Source: a virus
Length of the DNA: 37,374 nt
Virus record (IMG/VR): IMGVR_UViG_3300023296_000998
Location: 1 to 37,374 of that record
Reading direction: 5' to 3' (one strand)
Part shown: in pieces, positions 21,391 to 32,110 of the stretch
How positions within the stretch are numbered: position 1 is the first letter of the stretch
How the letters are laid out: every line of letters begins with the position of its first letter
Position numbers and translations under genes: made by a program
Notes under the pieces: model-generated
Told to the model about the DNA's origin: nothing
Databases searched by the model: none
Seen by the model: the letters and a program-made list of their open reading frames with translations, nothing else

Positions 21391-24351
21391 ATGAGACTAA
21401 TAATTTTATGCCTACTTTTAACCCCTTCATTTCTTAAAGCCCAAACTCCGGCTATTGAGGCGTACCCTATTCCAAATTTTAGTCAAGGTGTTGTTACCCG
21501 ATATAGTCCTGCTTTAATTCCGGAAAATTCTGTTCAATGGGCTGAAAATGTATACTTCGATGTTGAGGGTGGCATAACTCGGCGCAAAGGGTATTCTCAA
21601 TTTAATTCGAGTGTATTCCCGGATTCACAATCTGTTCGCGGGCTTTGGCCGTTTACTTCCGATGACGGTACAAGATATCTTCTGGCACTTTCAAGCGAAA
21701 CGATTTATCAAGCAACTACTGATGGCGAATTCGAAGCTATACCCGGACTTAATGGGTTTTCAAGTGTGTCTGATATGGATGCGACTACTCTATCTGGCAA
21801 AATATGGTTCACAAATGGCACTGACTCTGTTGCTAATTGGGATGGGTCCAGTACAAGCACTGTAACCGAAGCTCCTCTTGGCGGGTTGATAGAGTCTTAT
21901 AGGAATCGAATTATAATCGCTGGGAAATCCGGCGAACTGTCAAATATATATATGTCTGAAAATTTAGATGGCACTGAATGGACTATCGGGCCTACTTTAA
22001 ATACTTCCCCTATTAATTTGCCTATCGGTGGAATAAATGGAAAACCTATTACTTGTCTATACGCAGGATATAAAGATATTCTCTGGGCTTGGACCGAAGA
22101 TGAAACGTGGGGTATTTATGGTTTTGGTTATAAGGATTTTGCTACCCGGCAAATTTCCCGGGAAGTCGGCTGTATAGAAGATAAATCAGTTCAAGAAAAA
22201 GACGGAAAATTATATTGGATGTCGCGCCGTGGTGTTGAAGAAGCTACCGGGCAAACTTTTAATCGTATTTCTGATGGGAATAAAGATATTTTCGATACGA
22301 TCATAAATAATACAGCATTGCTGAGGCTTAAATTATATTCTTCTCAAGCTGAGTGGGAAGAGGGGACCTTAGGAAATGAAATATCCGCTACAATTAGTCC
22401 AGCAAGTATCGTTCCGGCAACTTTCACAGTAACCGAAACTCAAGATTATGAATTTGATGAGGGAACTTTAGTTGATGTTTCTACTACTAATTCTAATTAT
22501 GAAAATTCGTTAGTGCTATCTACATTTACAAGTGTAGAGGATGGTTTTGAAAATGGTAATTATACTACAAATCCAACATGGACATTCACAGAAGGAGAAG
22601 ATTCTTTTGCTTTTGTTTCAAATTGGTTAAGGCATGTATATCTGTCAACAGGTGGGTTTACTTCTGGTGTCCTAACTACTACAAACTCATTATCAATCGT
22701 CCCAAGTAAAATAACTTTGGATTTACAAAATAATATATCTGTAAATTCTGGCGCATCCCCTCTCGTTCAGGGGGTTATTGAAATATATTTTATAGCATCT
22801 ACAGATTCACTATCAGGAATAACAGCTTATTCTATAAATCTAGATAATAAAATGGTAGGATTCACCCAAACAAGAAGTATTAAATTAAATCAATATACTA
22901 ATGGAAGTGTTGTTATATTGGGAACAGACTCTAATGTCGGTGAAAGTATATTAAGTGGGTATCAAAGCAATCTTCAATGTGATAACATAGAAATAACATT
23001 TAGTACAAATACCATAACCATTGAAGATGATTCTTGCTCATTATATATTTCTACTATTATGCCGAATTATTCCATTTTAACATCAAGCAATATCGCGATC
23101 TATATGAGTTCTTATCGTGGGGTATTAGATGGAATAGGTGTATATGTAAAACAAATAAATTCTGAAGCAAGATATGAAACTGGAACCTATACCTCTCAAA
23201 TATTTGATACTGGAATATCAACAACGATAGGTGGTCTGTTCGACGCTAACTTTACAACATCAACCGCTGAGGGCACAAGCTTAGATTTCGGGATTAGGGA
23301 AAGTACTTCTCCTAATAATGATTTATGGTCTGCGTTGTCGGCAATAACAGTTTCAACAGATACTCAAGCTCTTTCATTAACTGAGAGATATTGGCAGTTT
23401 AAATCTACATTTACAACCACATATAGTACCCATACTCCTATTTTAGCGGATTATACTCTCCAAGCTACTACAACCGGGCAATATATTGGGGAATGTGTAA
23501 CAGCTACCGGAATTTCTTCATGGGGAAATTTTCAAGCTAATCAAATAATATCCGGAAATAGCTCAATAGAATATTATGTAAGTACCGGCGCGACTTGTGA
23601 TTCAGTCGAGCAGTCAACCGCTACATGGAATTTACAGAAAAATAATGCTCCTATAACTGTTTCAACTGTTCCATATTTAGGTATTAAAGCTGTTTTAATT
23701 CCAACTGCTTCAAGCGAAACAACTAAGGTATTGGATTTTACAGCAAATTGGCAATCAGGGACATCCCGCCCGCCACTTGCTTCCGCTATTTATAATAACC
23801 GGTTATATATCGCCTATACGACAAATACTTCTTTAGGTTATAATGATTGGCTTACTGTTTACGATAAGAATAACGCGCCAACTTTTCTAAGTAATATAAA
23901 TTGTTATTCTCTTGGGTTGTTTAATCGAAATATGTATTGCGGTGATTCTGCGTCCACCGGTAAGATTTATCAACTCGAAATTGGTGAGGATGACGACGGT
24001 GAAGAGTTTACTTCTAAGATAAAAACAAAAGCATATGCTTTCGGTGATCCTAACGCTGAAAAGGAATTTGTAAAAGCTTATACTATTTTTAGCCCGGAAG
24101 AAAATGCGGCGCTTGATATTGATTTAACTCCTAAATATTATTTAGACCTTTCAACTACTGCTATAATATTAGATAATATAAATACAGGAGAAGATTCTAC
24201 TGCTGGAATACTTGTAAGTAAGATCCCTTTTTCTTTAACTAACAACGTTTCAGGAAGATTTTTATCAATGGAATTTATTAATACCGGAAAAAATCAACCG
24301 TTTACATTATTCGGACTTACATTTTATTATAAAAAGTATGACGTTAAATAG
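21391..24351 (+). CDS. Tail hub/stabilisation protein with a signal peptide
   Basis: A 986-residue protein. Signal peptide MRLIILCLLLTPSFLKA with cleavage KA|QT. Residues about 27-66 carry the podovirus tail-hub pattern (NFSQGVVTRYSPALIP, NVYFDVEGGITRRKGY), followed by a beta-propeller-like body (to about residue 310) that checks sequence around SYRNRIIIAGKSG and WTEDETWGIYGFG. The middle (about 350-700) is a Ser/Thr-rich beta region like carbohydrate-binding insertions. The C-terminal part returns to tail-type sequence (ASAIYNNRLYIAYTT). TAAGGA before ATG. Confidence 0.7.
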   Translation: MRLIILCLLLTPSFLKAQTPAIEAYPIPNFSQGVVTRYSPALIPENSVQWAENVYFDVEGGITRRKGYSQFNSSVFPDSQSVRGLWPFTSDDGTRYLLALSSETIYQATTDGEFEAIPGLNGFSSVSDMDATTLSGKIWFTNGTDSVANWDGSSTSTVTEAPLGGLIESYRNRIIIAGKSGELSNIYMSENLDGTEWTIGPTLNTSPINLPIGGINGKPITCLYAGYKDILWAWTEDETWGIYGFGYKDFATRQISREVGCIEDKSVQEKDGKLYWMSRRGVEEATGQTFNRISDGNKDIFDTIINNTALLRLKLYSSQAEWEEGTLGNEISATISPASIVPATFTVTETQDYEFDEGTLVDVSTTNSNYENSLVLSTFTSVEDGFENGNYTTNPTWTFTEGEDSFAFVSNWLRHVYLSTGGFTSGVLTTTNSLSIVPSKITLDLQNNISVNSGASPLVQGVIEIYFIASTDSLSGITAYSINLDNKMVGFTQTRSIKLNQYTNGSVVILGTDSNVGESILSGYQSNLQCDNIEITFSTNTITIEDDSCSLYISTIMPNYSILTSSNIAIYMSSYRGVLDGIGVYVKQINSEARYETGTYTSQIFDTGISTTIGGLFDANFTTSTAEGTSLDFGIRESTSPNNDLWSALSAITVSTDTQALSLTERYWQFKSTFTTTYSTHTPILADYTLQATTTGQYIGECVTATGISSWGNFQANQIISGNSSIEYYVSTGATCDSVEQSTATWNLQKNNAPITVSTVPYLGIKAVLIPTASSETTKVLDFTANWQSGTSRPPLASAIYNNRLYIAYTTNTSLGYNDWLTVYDKNNAPTFLSNINCYSLGLFNRNMYCGDSASTGKIYQLEIGEDDDGEEFTSKIKTKAYAFGDPNAEKEFVKAYTIFSPEENAALDIDLTPKYYLDLSTTAIILDNINTGEDSTAGILVSKIPFSLTNNVSGRFLSMEFINTGKNQPFTLFGLTFYYKKYDVK

Positions 24352-24359
24352 GAGAAATC

Positions 24360-24977
24360 ATGGATAACATGCAAGAATTTTTAAAAACATTACAACCGAC
24401 ACAAAATCAAGATTTAGGTTCTATGGATGCTAGTTATGAAAATATCCAGAAATTACTTTCCGGTGGAGACAAAACATATTCCGGGATGACGATGCCGGCT
24501 GTTCTTCCTCTTTTAACTACTGAATCAGATCCTTATCTTCAAGAGTATATAAAATCTCTTAGGGTATCTGGCGAGGATAGTAAAAACCGCGCTGTTGCGG
24601 ATGTTACAACTGAGAGTTTAAAGCGTGGTATTACCGGGTCCAATATTGAAATGGGAACAATCGGAGATACCGTTCAAGGAATGGAACAAACTCAAGAGCA
24701 AGGAATTAATCAAATGTTAGCTCAAGAATCCGCTGGTAAACAATCTCAATTAGTTAATTTCTTAAAAGAAGCTTACGGAATTGATTATTCCGCTCAAGCC
24801 ACCCAAAGAGAAAACGTTGCTGGCGCTATGGGTGAAAAAATGAACTTAGACGCTCAAATGAAGATGTTTCAAGATGCATTAGACGCGCAAAAGACTACTT
24901 GGTGGCAGGATTACGGTCCTAGCCTTATTGAAGCAGGTGGAAATATCGCCGCCGCGGCAGTGAGTAATAAAGGTTAA
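24360..24977 (+). CDS. Internal virion/ejection protein (small)
   Basis: A 205-residue, Gln/Glu/Ala-rich helical protein ending in a hydrophobic GGNIAAAAVSN segment. With its two larger neighbours it forms a three-gene cluster like the ejection proteins of T7 (gp14-16) and P22 (gp7, gp20, gp16), which enter the host and form a channel for DNA. No signal peptide. GGAGAAATC before ATG. Assignment rests on order and composition. Confidence 0.55.
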   Translation: MDNMQEFLKTLQPTQNQDLGSMDASYENIQKLLSGGDKTYSGMTMPAVLPLLTTESDPYLQEYIKSLRVSGEDSKNRAVADVTTESLKRGITGSNIEMGTIGDTVQGMEQTQEQGINQMLAQESAGKQSQLVNFLKEAYGIDYSAQATQRENVAGAMGEKMNLDAQMKMFQDALDAQKTTWWQDYGPSLIEAGGNIAAAAVSNKG

Positions 24978-24986
24978 GGAGATATT

Positions 24987-25886
24987 ATGGCAAGATTTAT
25001 TCAACCCCCTAGCGGGCAATTAATGGAGTCTATGTTAAGAGCCCAACAACAAAAAAGTCAACGTAGACAGGCTATTGGACAGTCTATCGAAGGCGTGGTT
25101 AAGAAATTCCAAGACGATAAAATAAAAAAACAAAACGCTCTTAATGACGCTATGTTTCAAAAAGCAAAAATAACTCTTGATTTTAGATCTAAGTTTGATA
25201 TTAATAAACCCGGCGGAACTGCTGTAACTGATGCAGTGGCCAATGTGGTTGGTGTTGCTCCCGGTACGCTCATTTCCCGAAAAGAAGATAAAGTAAAACC
25301 GGAAAGGATGCATACTTTAACTCCTTCTGATCAAAAACTCATAAACACAAAAGAAAAAACTATGTCCGTTGATATCTTTAAAACAAAATTCAACGCTGCT
25401 AATAAGCAAAAGGCTGATAGAATTGCAAACTCAACAATGAGTATAAAAGATAAAGTAACTCTTTACCGAAATCTCGCTAATGATAATTTTGATTCTATGT
25501 GGAATTATGATAAAGATACCGATGCACATAAAATGAGAAAAGGACAGGCTGAAATTTATTTAAAAATGGCTGATGATTTAGTTCCTTCAAAATATTGGCT
25601 CGAGAAAAAAAAGTACGAAGAAACAAATCCAAATACTTGGTATGGTGGGAAAGTAAAACCTTCCAAAAAAACAAAAGTTGAAATTAAAGAAAAAGGTGCT
25701 AAGAAAAAAACAGAAGTTAAAAAAGTACAACCTATAGGCGAAGTGGAAAAACCTAAAATTCCTGTAAAAACTAAATCCAAAGAAAAAGAAGAAGGGTATA
25801 CGGTTATGATTAAAGATGGCGCAGAGTTTAAGGTTCCAGATGCAAATGTGGAAAAAGCTAAACTACAAGGATATACAGTGAAATAA
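24987..25886 (+). CDS. Internal virion/ejection protein (middle)
   Basis: A 299-residue protein. Helical Gln/Lys-rich N-terminus (1-60); central region with PGGTAVTDAVANVVGVAPG (about residues 74-92); highly charged Lys/Pro-rich linker (about 225-270); C-terminal EGYTVMIKDGAEFKVPDANV that may be a small beta fold. Follows AAGGAGATATT. Belongs with the neighbouring ejection-type genes. Confidence 0.55.
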   Translation: MARFIQPPSGQLMESMLRAQQQKSQRRQAIGQSIEGVVKKFQDDKIKKQNALNDAMFQKAKITLDFRSKFDINKPGGTAVTDAVANVVGVAPGTLISRKEDKVKPERMHTLTPSDQKLINTKEKTMSVDIFKTKFNAANKQKADRIANSTMSIKDKVTLYRNLANDNFDSMWNYDKDTDAHKMRKGQAEIYLKMADDLVPSKYWLEKKKYEETNPNTWYGGKVKPSKKTKVEIKEKGAKKKTEVKKVQPIGEVEKPKIPVKTKSKEKEEGYTVMIKDGAEFKVPDANVEKAKLQGYTVK

Positions 25887-25887
25887 A

Positions 25888-28800
25888 ATGAAAATTGAGG
25901 ATCTTGGAATAATCCCTATAAATGCTTCACAAGAGGACCTAGGTATCATTCCTATTAAGGAAGATCTAGGTGTTTTACCTATCAAAGAAGATTTAGGAAT
26001 CATCCCAGTTAATGAGGATCTTGGAATAATCCCGATTACTGTAAAACCTGTAAAAAGACCTACCGATATATTAATGGGTAAATCTGATCCTATACAACTT
26101 AAAAGAGCACAGGTATTCGGAAAATTCCGGGAAGAAGCAGGTGCCGGTGTTGGTGCCCAGGCAAAAGACTTTATCACAACCGGGGCAAAGAAAGTTAGCA
26201 CTTTTCTCGGTAAGAAACTTAAATCTGATGTAAAAGCTACTTATAAATTAGGGAAGTTTGGACTCAATTTTGCTAAAGCCATTGGAGCTACAGCCGGGCA
26301 TGCCTTAACTGGAGAACCTTTCAATGCTGAAACTCTTAAAGCCTGGCAGGAAGTTAAACAATCCGGTGATGAGGCTCCATTAGATGAATTATCTGATGCT
26401 GCTACCGTAGCGGCAATAGTGTATGGCGGCTATCATGGAGTCAAGTCTGTCCCGGAAATATTTAATCAATTAAAGGGAAGTAATCTATTAAGAAAACTTG
26501 CTATCAGAGAGCGCGGGCTTGTAAATCTATCTGATAATCAATTAATGGAAATGTTTCAAGGGCTCCCTAAGAATCTTCAAAAGCAGGCCGCAGTTAATAA
26601 CCCGCGAATAAGAAAAATCCTTCAATTATTACCCGAGGAAAAAGCTGCTCTTCCTTCCGGAATTGTAAAAAATACCGGTAAAACTCTGGCTGAGTCTATT
26701 GAGACCGCTAGGAATCCAATTAATCCCTCTAGGCTTGAACCTCAAAATAAGCTTGCTCAATTTGCTAAGTCTAGGTTTGAAGCCGGTAAGATTTCAAATT
26801 TCGAGTATAATGAATTAATGGTCAGTGCTCAAAAGTCTACTGGGCAAATTCCAGTTATTGAAAAAGATTTAAGTATAGAGGCTAGGAAGTTTACTAGTGC
26901 TGAGGAGTTCTCCAAGGAAGTTATATCAAGTGAAACAAGGTACAAAACAAGAAAAAACATACTAATTAATAAAATATCCAAATCTAAAGCAATAAATGAA
27001 TTAAAAGAAAATCCCAATAATCCCAAAATAGATAATTCAGCTATAAAGAGTTGGACTGATATAATAAGTGAAGCCAAAGAATCTAATTATCCAGTTATTA
27101 TAATAGACAACAATAATATGATAATAGACGGACACCATAAATATCTAGCTTATAAAAAACTAGGAATTAAGAATATCCCTACTGTAACAGAATCCCAATT
27201 AACCGACATTTGGAATAAAGCTCAAAAAGATGGAGTTTCTTTAACTTCTGCTGAAAAGGCAGATCTTGAAGGAACTGGGAAGATAGATTACCGGCAGCCT
27301 TCCGCTGGTGAGATTAGAAAAGCATTGACTCCTAAAGTTAAACAGGTTATTGATAAACCAAGAAAGGAAATTTCTGTATATAAACCAGCTCTTGATAAAA
27401 TTAAGGATTTAAAAGATGGGTTGGTATTTGTATTTGGTACAAAAGAAGAACGAATGGGCGTAATTGCCAAAGATCCTATTAAAGGTAAAAAGCTATATGA
27501 TATGCAGCGCCGTATGGAAACAAATTTAAGTTCTATCAGTAAAATGATTGAGGCCCGGAATAAAGCAATTTTTAAAGATGTTAAAGGTGTAAATATTCCT
27601 AAAATACATGATATTATGCGCGGGCTTACTACTGTCGGCGGAGAAGTTATCGGCGGAGTTAATCAACCCGCAGGTATCCTAAAAAACAAAATAATGAGAA
27701 TCGGTGAGGAGCTTGGAGACGGACGTTTTGTAGGTAAAGAGCTTCCGGATGGTAGTTTTCAGTTGTATCGGCATTTAAATACTTTTAGAGAGTACGATAC
27801 AATGATTACCGAAAATCCTAAAACAAAAAAAGTCTTTGATGCTTTTCTTGCCATGGATGAGGCCATCGAAAAAACAAAGCTTGATATTGAGATACCAGCA
27901 TTTGCCCGTAAGGTTCTTAAGGCTCAGTACGGTATTGAATCTTCTCATATTGAAGGCTACGAGTGGGTTCCTTCTATTAAAGCTCCGGAGCGCTTTCTTG
28001 CTAAAGTAGGGAATCTATTTAAAAGCAAAACTCCTAAAGGGGAATTATATAAAACAGGTGCTTTAGCTGAAATGGAACTTGAAAATAAAAATCTTCTCCA
28101 GACTTTAACTCAAAGACAAATTGAATTTTCTTCCGCGAATCTTTATAATAATTTGATAGGTGATGTTTTATCATTGGTCGTTGAGCCTATTGGTTCCGAA
28201 GGTGTTAAGCGCGGGTATCTTAAAATCGATTTAAACAAACCTGTATTAAAAAAAGTTATTGATTTAAAAAAAGATGTATTATTAGCCAACGGTATCAATG
28301 TTGAAAAAATTTCTGAATATCAATACCCCGCAGGTATCGAAAAAGAGTTTAATATCCGAAAAAAAACAGAGCTTGGAGAAAAAGCAGCCTTTTTAAGAGA
28401 AATGGCTGATAAAACAATCGGATATATAGCTGCAAATTATTTAATTAAACCGTCTACTGCTATTCGGAATCTATCAGGTGGATTTGTTCAAAGTAGTCTA
28501 CAAACATTAACTCATTTAAATCTTGCTCTTTTAGGGGAAGGATTCACTGCTTTTAATAATGATATTAAAGCTTATAAACGAGCTTTAAATCCTGATGTAA
28601 TTAAAGAATTACCTAAAGAAATGCTTGGGTTAAACTATTATTCGGAGGTTCTTGGTGATGTTCAAGTATTTAACAAAGCGCTTATTCCGTTCGGCGCTAT
28701 AGAGACTTACTGGAAACGATGGTCTTTTGATTCTAATTTATCTACATTCGCGGAAAAAGCGTATGTGGCTGGTGTAAAAGCTGGGGAAGTAAAACCTCAA

Positions 28801-29823
28801 GATAAAATGAAATTTATTAAAGATTTCCGCGAGAATTATTTCTCTGATGTATTCGATGAGCTTGCTGATAAGGCTCATAGTGTTACTTTTGACTACGGAA
28901 ATAAACCATGGATATTAGAAAAGATGGATAATTTTCTCGGAAAAGGAATTATGCTTTATCCAAATTACATTTATCATAAATATAGAATGTATGCTGAGTA
29001 TAGTCCTCTAGGATTAATCACAGCAAATAAGTCAAATTTTAAAGTAAAATTAGCGAAGGCTATGGCTGGCATGGAAATTGGTGGGTTGATGCTCGCTTAC
29101 ACTAATAAACTTGCTGATGATCGTAAAGAGCGGCTTAAATCTTTGGAGGCTAAAAGGCTTCCGTATGAATTCGATACTACAGGGCGGATTAAATTTTACG
29201 CTGATGAGGAAATGGAGCGATGGGTCCGGGTTTATGATCTCCCTTATATTGGGGATATGCTTTATATGCGGGAAATAATGGGCAAACGGGCAACTGTTCA
29301 AGATTGGCTCGGTGATAGTATTGCTATGGGGCCTATATTCCACGCTGTAAGCGCCGCTATTGGTTTACGGAGCAAATACACCAGAGGAAGGTCTACGAGC
29401 GCTGTACTAGGCGGTCAGGCCGCAGGATTCATCCCATTTGGTGCTTATTTAAGGTATATGAGGATTTTAGCTGATCCAGTTAAGAGAAAAACATTCTCAA
29501 ACGACTTTGGAGCGTTCGAAAACTTTATAAATCCCATTGTCGATGTAATTCCGGGTATTTCTCAGGAATTAGATCCTAAGCTTCGAAGACTTGGGCACCG
29601 GCAAACAGAATTAAAGAAATTTGACATGCCCGCAGAATCAATGAAGATATTATTTTTAAATGTCCGTTCTATCGATAAAAAGGAATTTCAAACTTACATA
29701 AATGAGCAATTTCAAGAAGGAAAACCACAAGCTCGGAGAAAAAAGGCGATGAGGGGCTGGCGGCCTAAACGGATAAACCAGAGACAAAGGGCTAAAAATA
29801 AAGCACGGAGAGGGTATGATTAA
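25888..29823 (+). CDS. Large internal virion protein with N-terminal repeats and DGHH domain
   Basis: A 1311-residue protein. Residues 4-50 hold five EDLGIIPI-type repeats. Residues about 357-435 look like a ParB-nuclease-like domain with IIDGHHKYLAYKKLGI (near 411-426), set between FTSAEEF and QLTDIWNKA, phrases common in phage polyvalent proteins. The long helical remainder has hydrophobic stretches, for example GGLMLAY near 1067 and GGQAAGFIPFG near 1176, fitting a channel-forming ejection protein. The C-terminus is very basic. The ribosome site is weak. Confidence 0.6.
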   Translation: MKIEDLGIIPINASQEDLGIIPIKEDLGVLPIKEDLGIIPVNEDLGIIPITVKPVKRPTDILMGKSDPIQLKRAQVFGKFREEAGAGVGAQAKDFITTGAKKVSTFLGKKLKSDVKATYKLGKFGLNFAKAIGATAGHALTGEPFNAETLKAWQEVKQSGDEAPLDELSDAATVAAIVYGGYHGVKSVPEIFNQLKGSNLLRKLAIRERGLVNLSDNQLMEMFQGLPKNLQKQAAVNNPRIRKILQLLPEEKAALPSGIVKNTGKTLAESIETARNPINPSRLEPQNKLAQFAKSRFEAGKISNFEYNELMVSAQKSTGQIPVIEKDLSIEARKFTSAEEFSKEVISSETRYKTRKNILINKISKSKAINELKENPNNPKIDNSAIKSWTDIISEAKESNYPVIIIDNNNMIIDGHHKYLAYKKLGIKNIPTVTESQLTDIWNKAQKDGVSLTSAEKADLEGTGKIDYRQPSAGEIRKALTPKVKQVIDKPRKEISVYKPALDKIKDLKDGLVFVFGTKEERMGVIAKDPIKGKKLYDMQRRMETNLSSISKMIEARNKAIFKDVKGVNIPKIHDIMRGLTTVGGEVIGGVNQPAGILKNKIMRIGEELGDGRFVGKELPDGSFQLYRHLNTFREYDTMITENPKTKKVFDAFLAMDEAIEKTKLDIEIPAFARKVLKAQYGIESSHIEGYEWVPSIKAPERFLAKVGNLFKSKTPKGELYKTGALAEMELENKNLLQTLTQRQIEFSSANLYNNLIGDVLSLVVEPIGSEGVKRGYLKIDLNKPVLKKVIDLKKDVLLANGINVEKISEYQYPAGIEKEFNIRKKTELGEKAAFLREMADKTIGYIAANYLIKPSTAIRNLSGGFVQSSLQTLTHLNLALLGEGFTAFNNDIKAYKRALNPDVIKELPKEMLGLNYYSEVLGDVQVFNKALIPFGAIETYWKRWSFDSNLSTFAEKAYVAGVKAGEVKPQDKMKFIKDFRENYFSDVFDELADKAHSVTFDYGNKPWILEKMDNFLGKGIMLYPNYIYHKYRMYAEYSPLGLITANKSNFKVKLAKAMAGMEIGGLMLAYTNKLADDRKERLKSLEAKRLPYEFDTTGRIKFYADEEMERWVRVYDLPYIGDMLYMREIMGKRATVQDWLGDSIAMGPIFHAVSAAIGLRSKYTRGRSTSAVLGGQAAGFIPFGAYLRYMRILADPVKRKTFSNDFGAFENFINPIVDVIPGISQELDPKLRRLGHRQTELKKFDMPAESMKILFLNVRSIDKKEFQTYINEQFQEGKPQARRKKAMRGWRPKRINQRQRAKNKARRGYD
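25897..26037 (+). repeat. Five EDLGIIPI tandem repeats
   Basis: The motif EDLG[IV][IL]P[IV] recurs five times in residues 4-50; copies 2-5 are spaced exactly 27 bp. Codons differ between copies while the residues are kept, so the repeats are old and selected at the protein level. Confidence 0.85.
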
Positions 29824-32110
29824 ATATTTGCTAATTTTCTTATTATGCGCTCCAGCTTACGGGTACGAACCTCAGTTTACAATATTCGGCATTGAGCAAG
29901 CTGATGAAATAAATCAGAATTTTTTTAATATTGCTTCTGAACTTCAAAACTTAAATAGCGAAAGCGCTGTTTTTCAAAGTTCAATTACTACATATGGAGG
30001 TCTTTATCTTTTAAATAGCAATGTAACTTTTTCAACAACATCTGGAGACTATGGAATTATATTTCAAGATGGTACAAGTATGACATCCTCCGGAGTCGGT
30101 GAGCTTGCTATAAGTATAAATTCTGATCAATTTTCCGGTGATGGTACTCTTGGAGATCCTTTAAATTTAATTACAACTACTGTTACTTTACAAGGAAATA
30201 CTTTTAATGGTAATGAGCAGTTAGTAAAGACTGATGCTTCCGGTAATATCGTTTCTGGTATTAATTTACTGGGTAATGCCGCAACAGTTTCGAATGGAGT
30301 CTATATAACTGGTTCATATTCCGACCCGTCTTGGATTACAGGACTAGGCGCCGATAAACTTTCAGGCACAATCCCGGCAGCAGTTTTACAGACAGAATGG
30401 GATACAGCATATGGATGGGGTAATCATGCTTCTGGTGGATATGCTGACCAAAGTGATGTTGCGACTGATACAACGACAATATCTTCCTTAGCGACAAACA
30501 ATGAAAGTCAATTAACACAAGTGTGGGTAGATACAAATACGCTTAAAAGTGAAATTGATTTAAAAGTGGACTTAACTGAATCAAGCACCGTGACTATCAA
30601 TAATAACCTAGGTGTGTACACATCATCCGGTTCTTTTTTATTTGAGTATAACGATATAGTTTTAGCCACAGATACTTATACTCAAAAAGATTTAGGTTCT
30701 ATAATATTTAGAAATGAAAATAATATTAATCAGGATGTTGATTATGTTACGATAGCGGGTTCTGCTTTTGATTTAGCAGATGGAAACGAAGATGGAGAGC
30801 TTAATTTTATCACACAAGTAGCTGGAAGCACCGGTACAAGAATTTACATAGATAAAGATGGAGAGGTTGGTATTAATACCCTTACCCCTTCTTATGGGTT
30901 GGATGTAAATAATGATTTTCATGTTGGGGATTATCAAACTGTATTTGCCGGCACTACAACATTTACCAATAAACAAAACTTCTATAATGTTTCAACATTT
31001 TATGGTAATACTATTATGGATGGACTAACTGCTGATACTATTGGCGCGAATACAGTTAATGCTACCTTATATGGGGATGGAACAAACATATCAGGGGTAA
31101 TGACCTCTGCTGGAAATAATTATCTTACTGGTGTGAACGAGTTTTCTGCGCAAACAACTATTTCTGCGCCATTATTTGTAGATGAAATTCAACTAACAAG
31201 TGGGACCGCTAGAATATATACCGGGAATCAAGATGGGATACTTTTAAATTCTCGATTAGAAGTAACTGGGTATAGCTACACTTACAGTCCTTGGGATAGA
31301 GTTTATCTTTCTACGGCCGGGGTTGATTTTTGGTATATTTCAGATGACGCTTTAAGCCAAAATAGGTTATTATTTGATGAATACGGTTTAGTATTAAGCA
31401 GCGGAATAGTAGCCGGTAAAACAGACCAATTTACAGATGGTGTTCAAATAATTAACTCTGACGGACAAATACCCGCAATTTCATCAACTTACTTCGATGA
31501 TTTAAGCGGAGCGAATTTAACCGGTATTCCTGCGGATGATAGTAAGATTGATGATACTGGGGATAGTGTAACCGGTGAGTATACAATTACAAATAACACA
31601 GGTGTCTATGGCATTACAATGATAGGGACTGCTTCGCAAAATATTAGACTTCAAGATACAAATGCAAGCGCTTCAACCCATAAAATAGTGGAGATAGATT
31701 TTATGCAGGGTGGAACAGCTAAACATACTATTCAAGGGTACGGTGATACCCATGCTACTTATCCTAAAGAAATGATAATTGGTGGAAATTCTACTGGTGG
31801 TGGTGAAAATATTAGACTTACAACTGGGAGGGGCATGACTTATCCAGCAGATTTATATATCTCATCTTCCACAGGTTTTGTAGGTATCTCATCCACCACC
31901 CCGACACATGCTTTAAGTGTTCAAGGGGATATAAACTATTCAGGTACACTCTATACTAATGGAGTAGAGTTTGCAGGTGGCGGAGGAACTACTTACACAG
32001 CCGGTGTATTTAGATTAGATGGATATGGAAATTTAATAAATGATGATATAATAACAGAAGATACTTTTTTCGAGGTGATAAATGAAAATATACAACCTAA
32101 GTCTTATTAG
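29816..32110 (+). CDS. Tail fibre-like protein with signal peptide
   Basis: A 764-residue protein. Signal peptide MIKYLLIFLLCAPAYG with cleavage after AYG. The mature protein is a Ser/Thr/Gly/Asn-rich beta-repeat fibre: DSKIDDTGDSVTG and GVYGITMIGTASQNIRLQDT segments, then VGISSTTPTHALSVQGDINY near the C-terminus, a phrase typical of trimeric phage fibres and adhesins. Shares a KVDLTESSTVT.NNNLGV segment with the next fibre. GGAGAGGGT precedes ATG. Probably host recognition, or an exported adhesin of fibre descent. Confidence 0.7.
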   Translation: MIKYLLIFLLCAPAYGYEPQFTIFGIEQADEINQNFFNIASELQNLNSESAVFQSSITTYGGLYLLNSNVTFSTTSGDYGIIFQDGTSMTSSGVGELAISINSDQFSGDGTLGDPLNLITTTVTLQGNTFNGNEQLVKTDASGNIVSGINLLGNAATVSNGVYITGSYSDPSWITGLGADKLSGTIPAAVLQTEWDTAYGWGNHASGGYADQSDVATDTTTISSLATNNESQLTQVWVDTNTLKSEIDLKVDLTESSTVTINNNLGVYTSSGSFLFEYNDIVLATDTYTQKDLGSIIFRNENNINQDVDYVTIAGSAFDLADGNEDGELNFITQVAGSTGTRIYIDKDGEVGINTLTPSYGLDVNNDFHVGDYQTVFAGTTTFTNKQNFYNVSTFYGNTIMDGLTADTIGANTVNATLYGDGTNISGVMTSAGNNYLTGVNEFSAQTTISAPLFVDEIQLTSGTARIYTGNQDGILLNSRLEVTGYSYTYSPWDRVYLSTAGVDFWYISDDALSQNRLLFDEYGLVLSSGIVAGKTDQFTDGVQIINSDGQIPAISSTYFDDLSGANLTGIPADDSKIDDTGDSVTGEYTITNNTGVYGITMIGTASQNIRLQDTNASASTHKIVEIDFMQGGTAKHTIQGYGDTHATYPKEMIIGGNSTGGGENIRLTTGRGMTYPADLYISSSTGFVGISSTTPTHALSVQGDINYSGTLYTNGVEFAGGGGTTYTAGVFRLDGYGNLINDDIITEDTFFEVINENIQPKSY

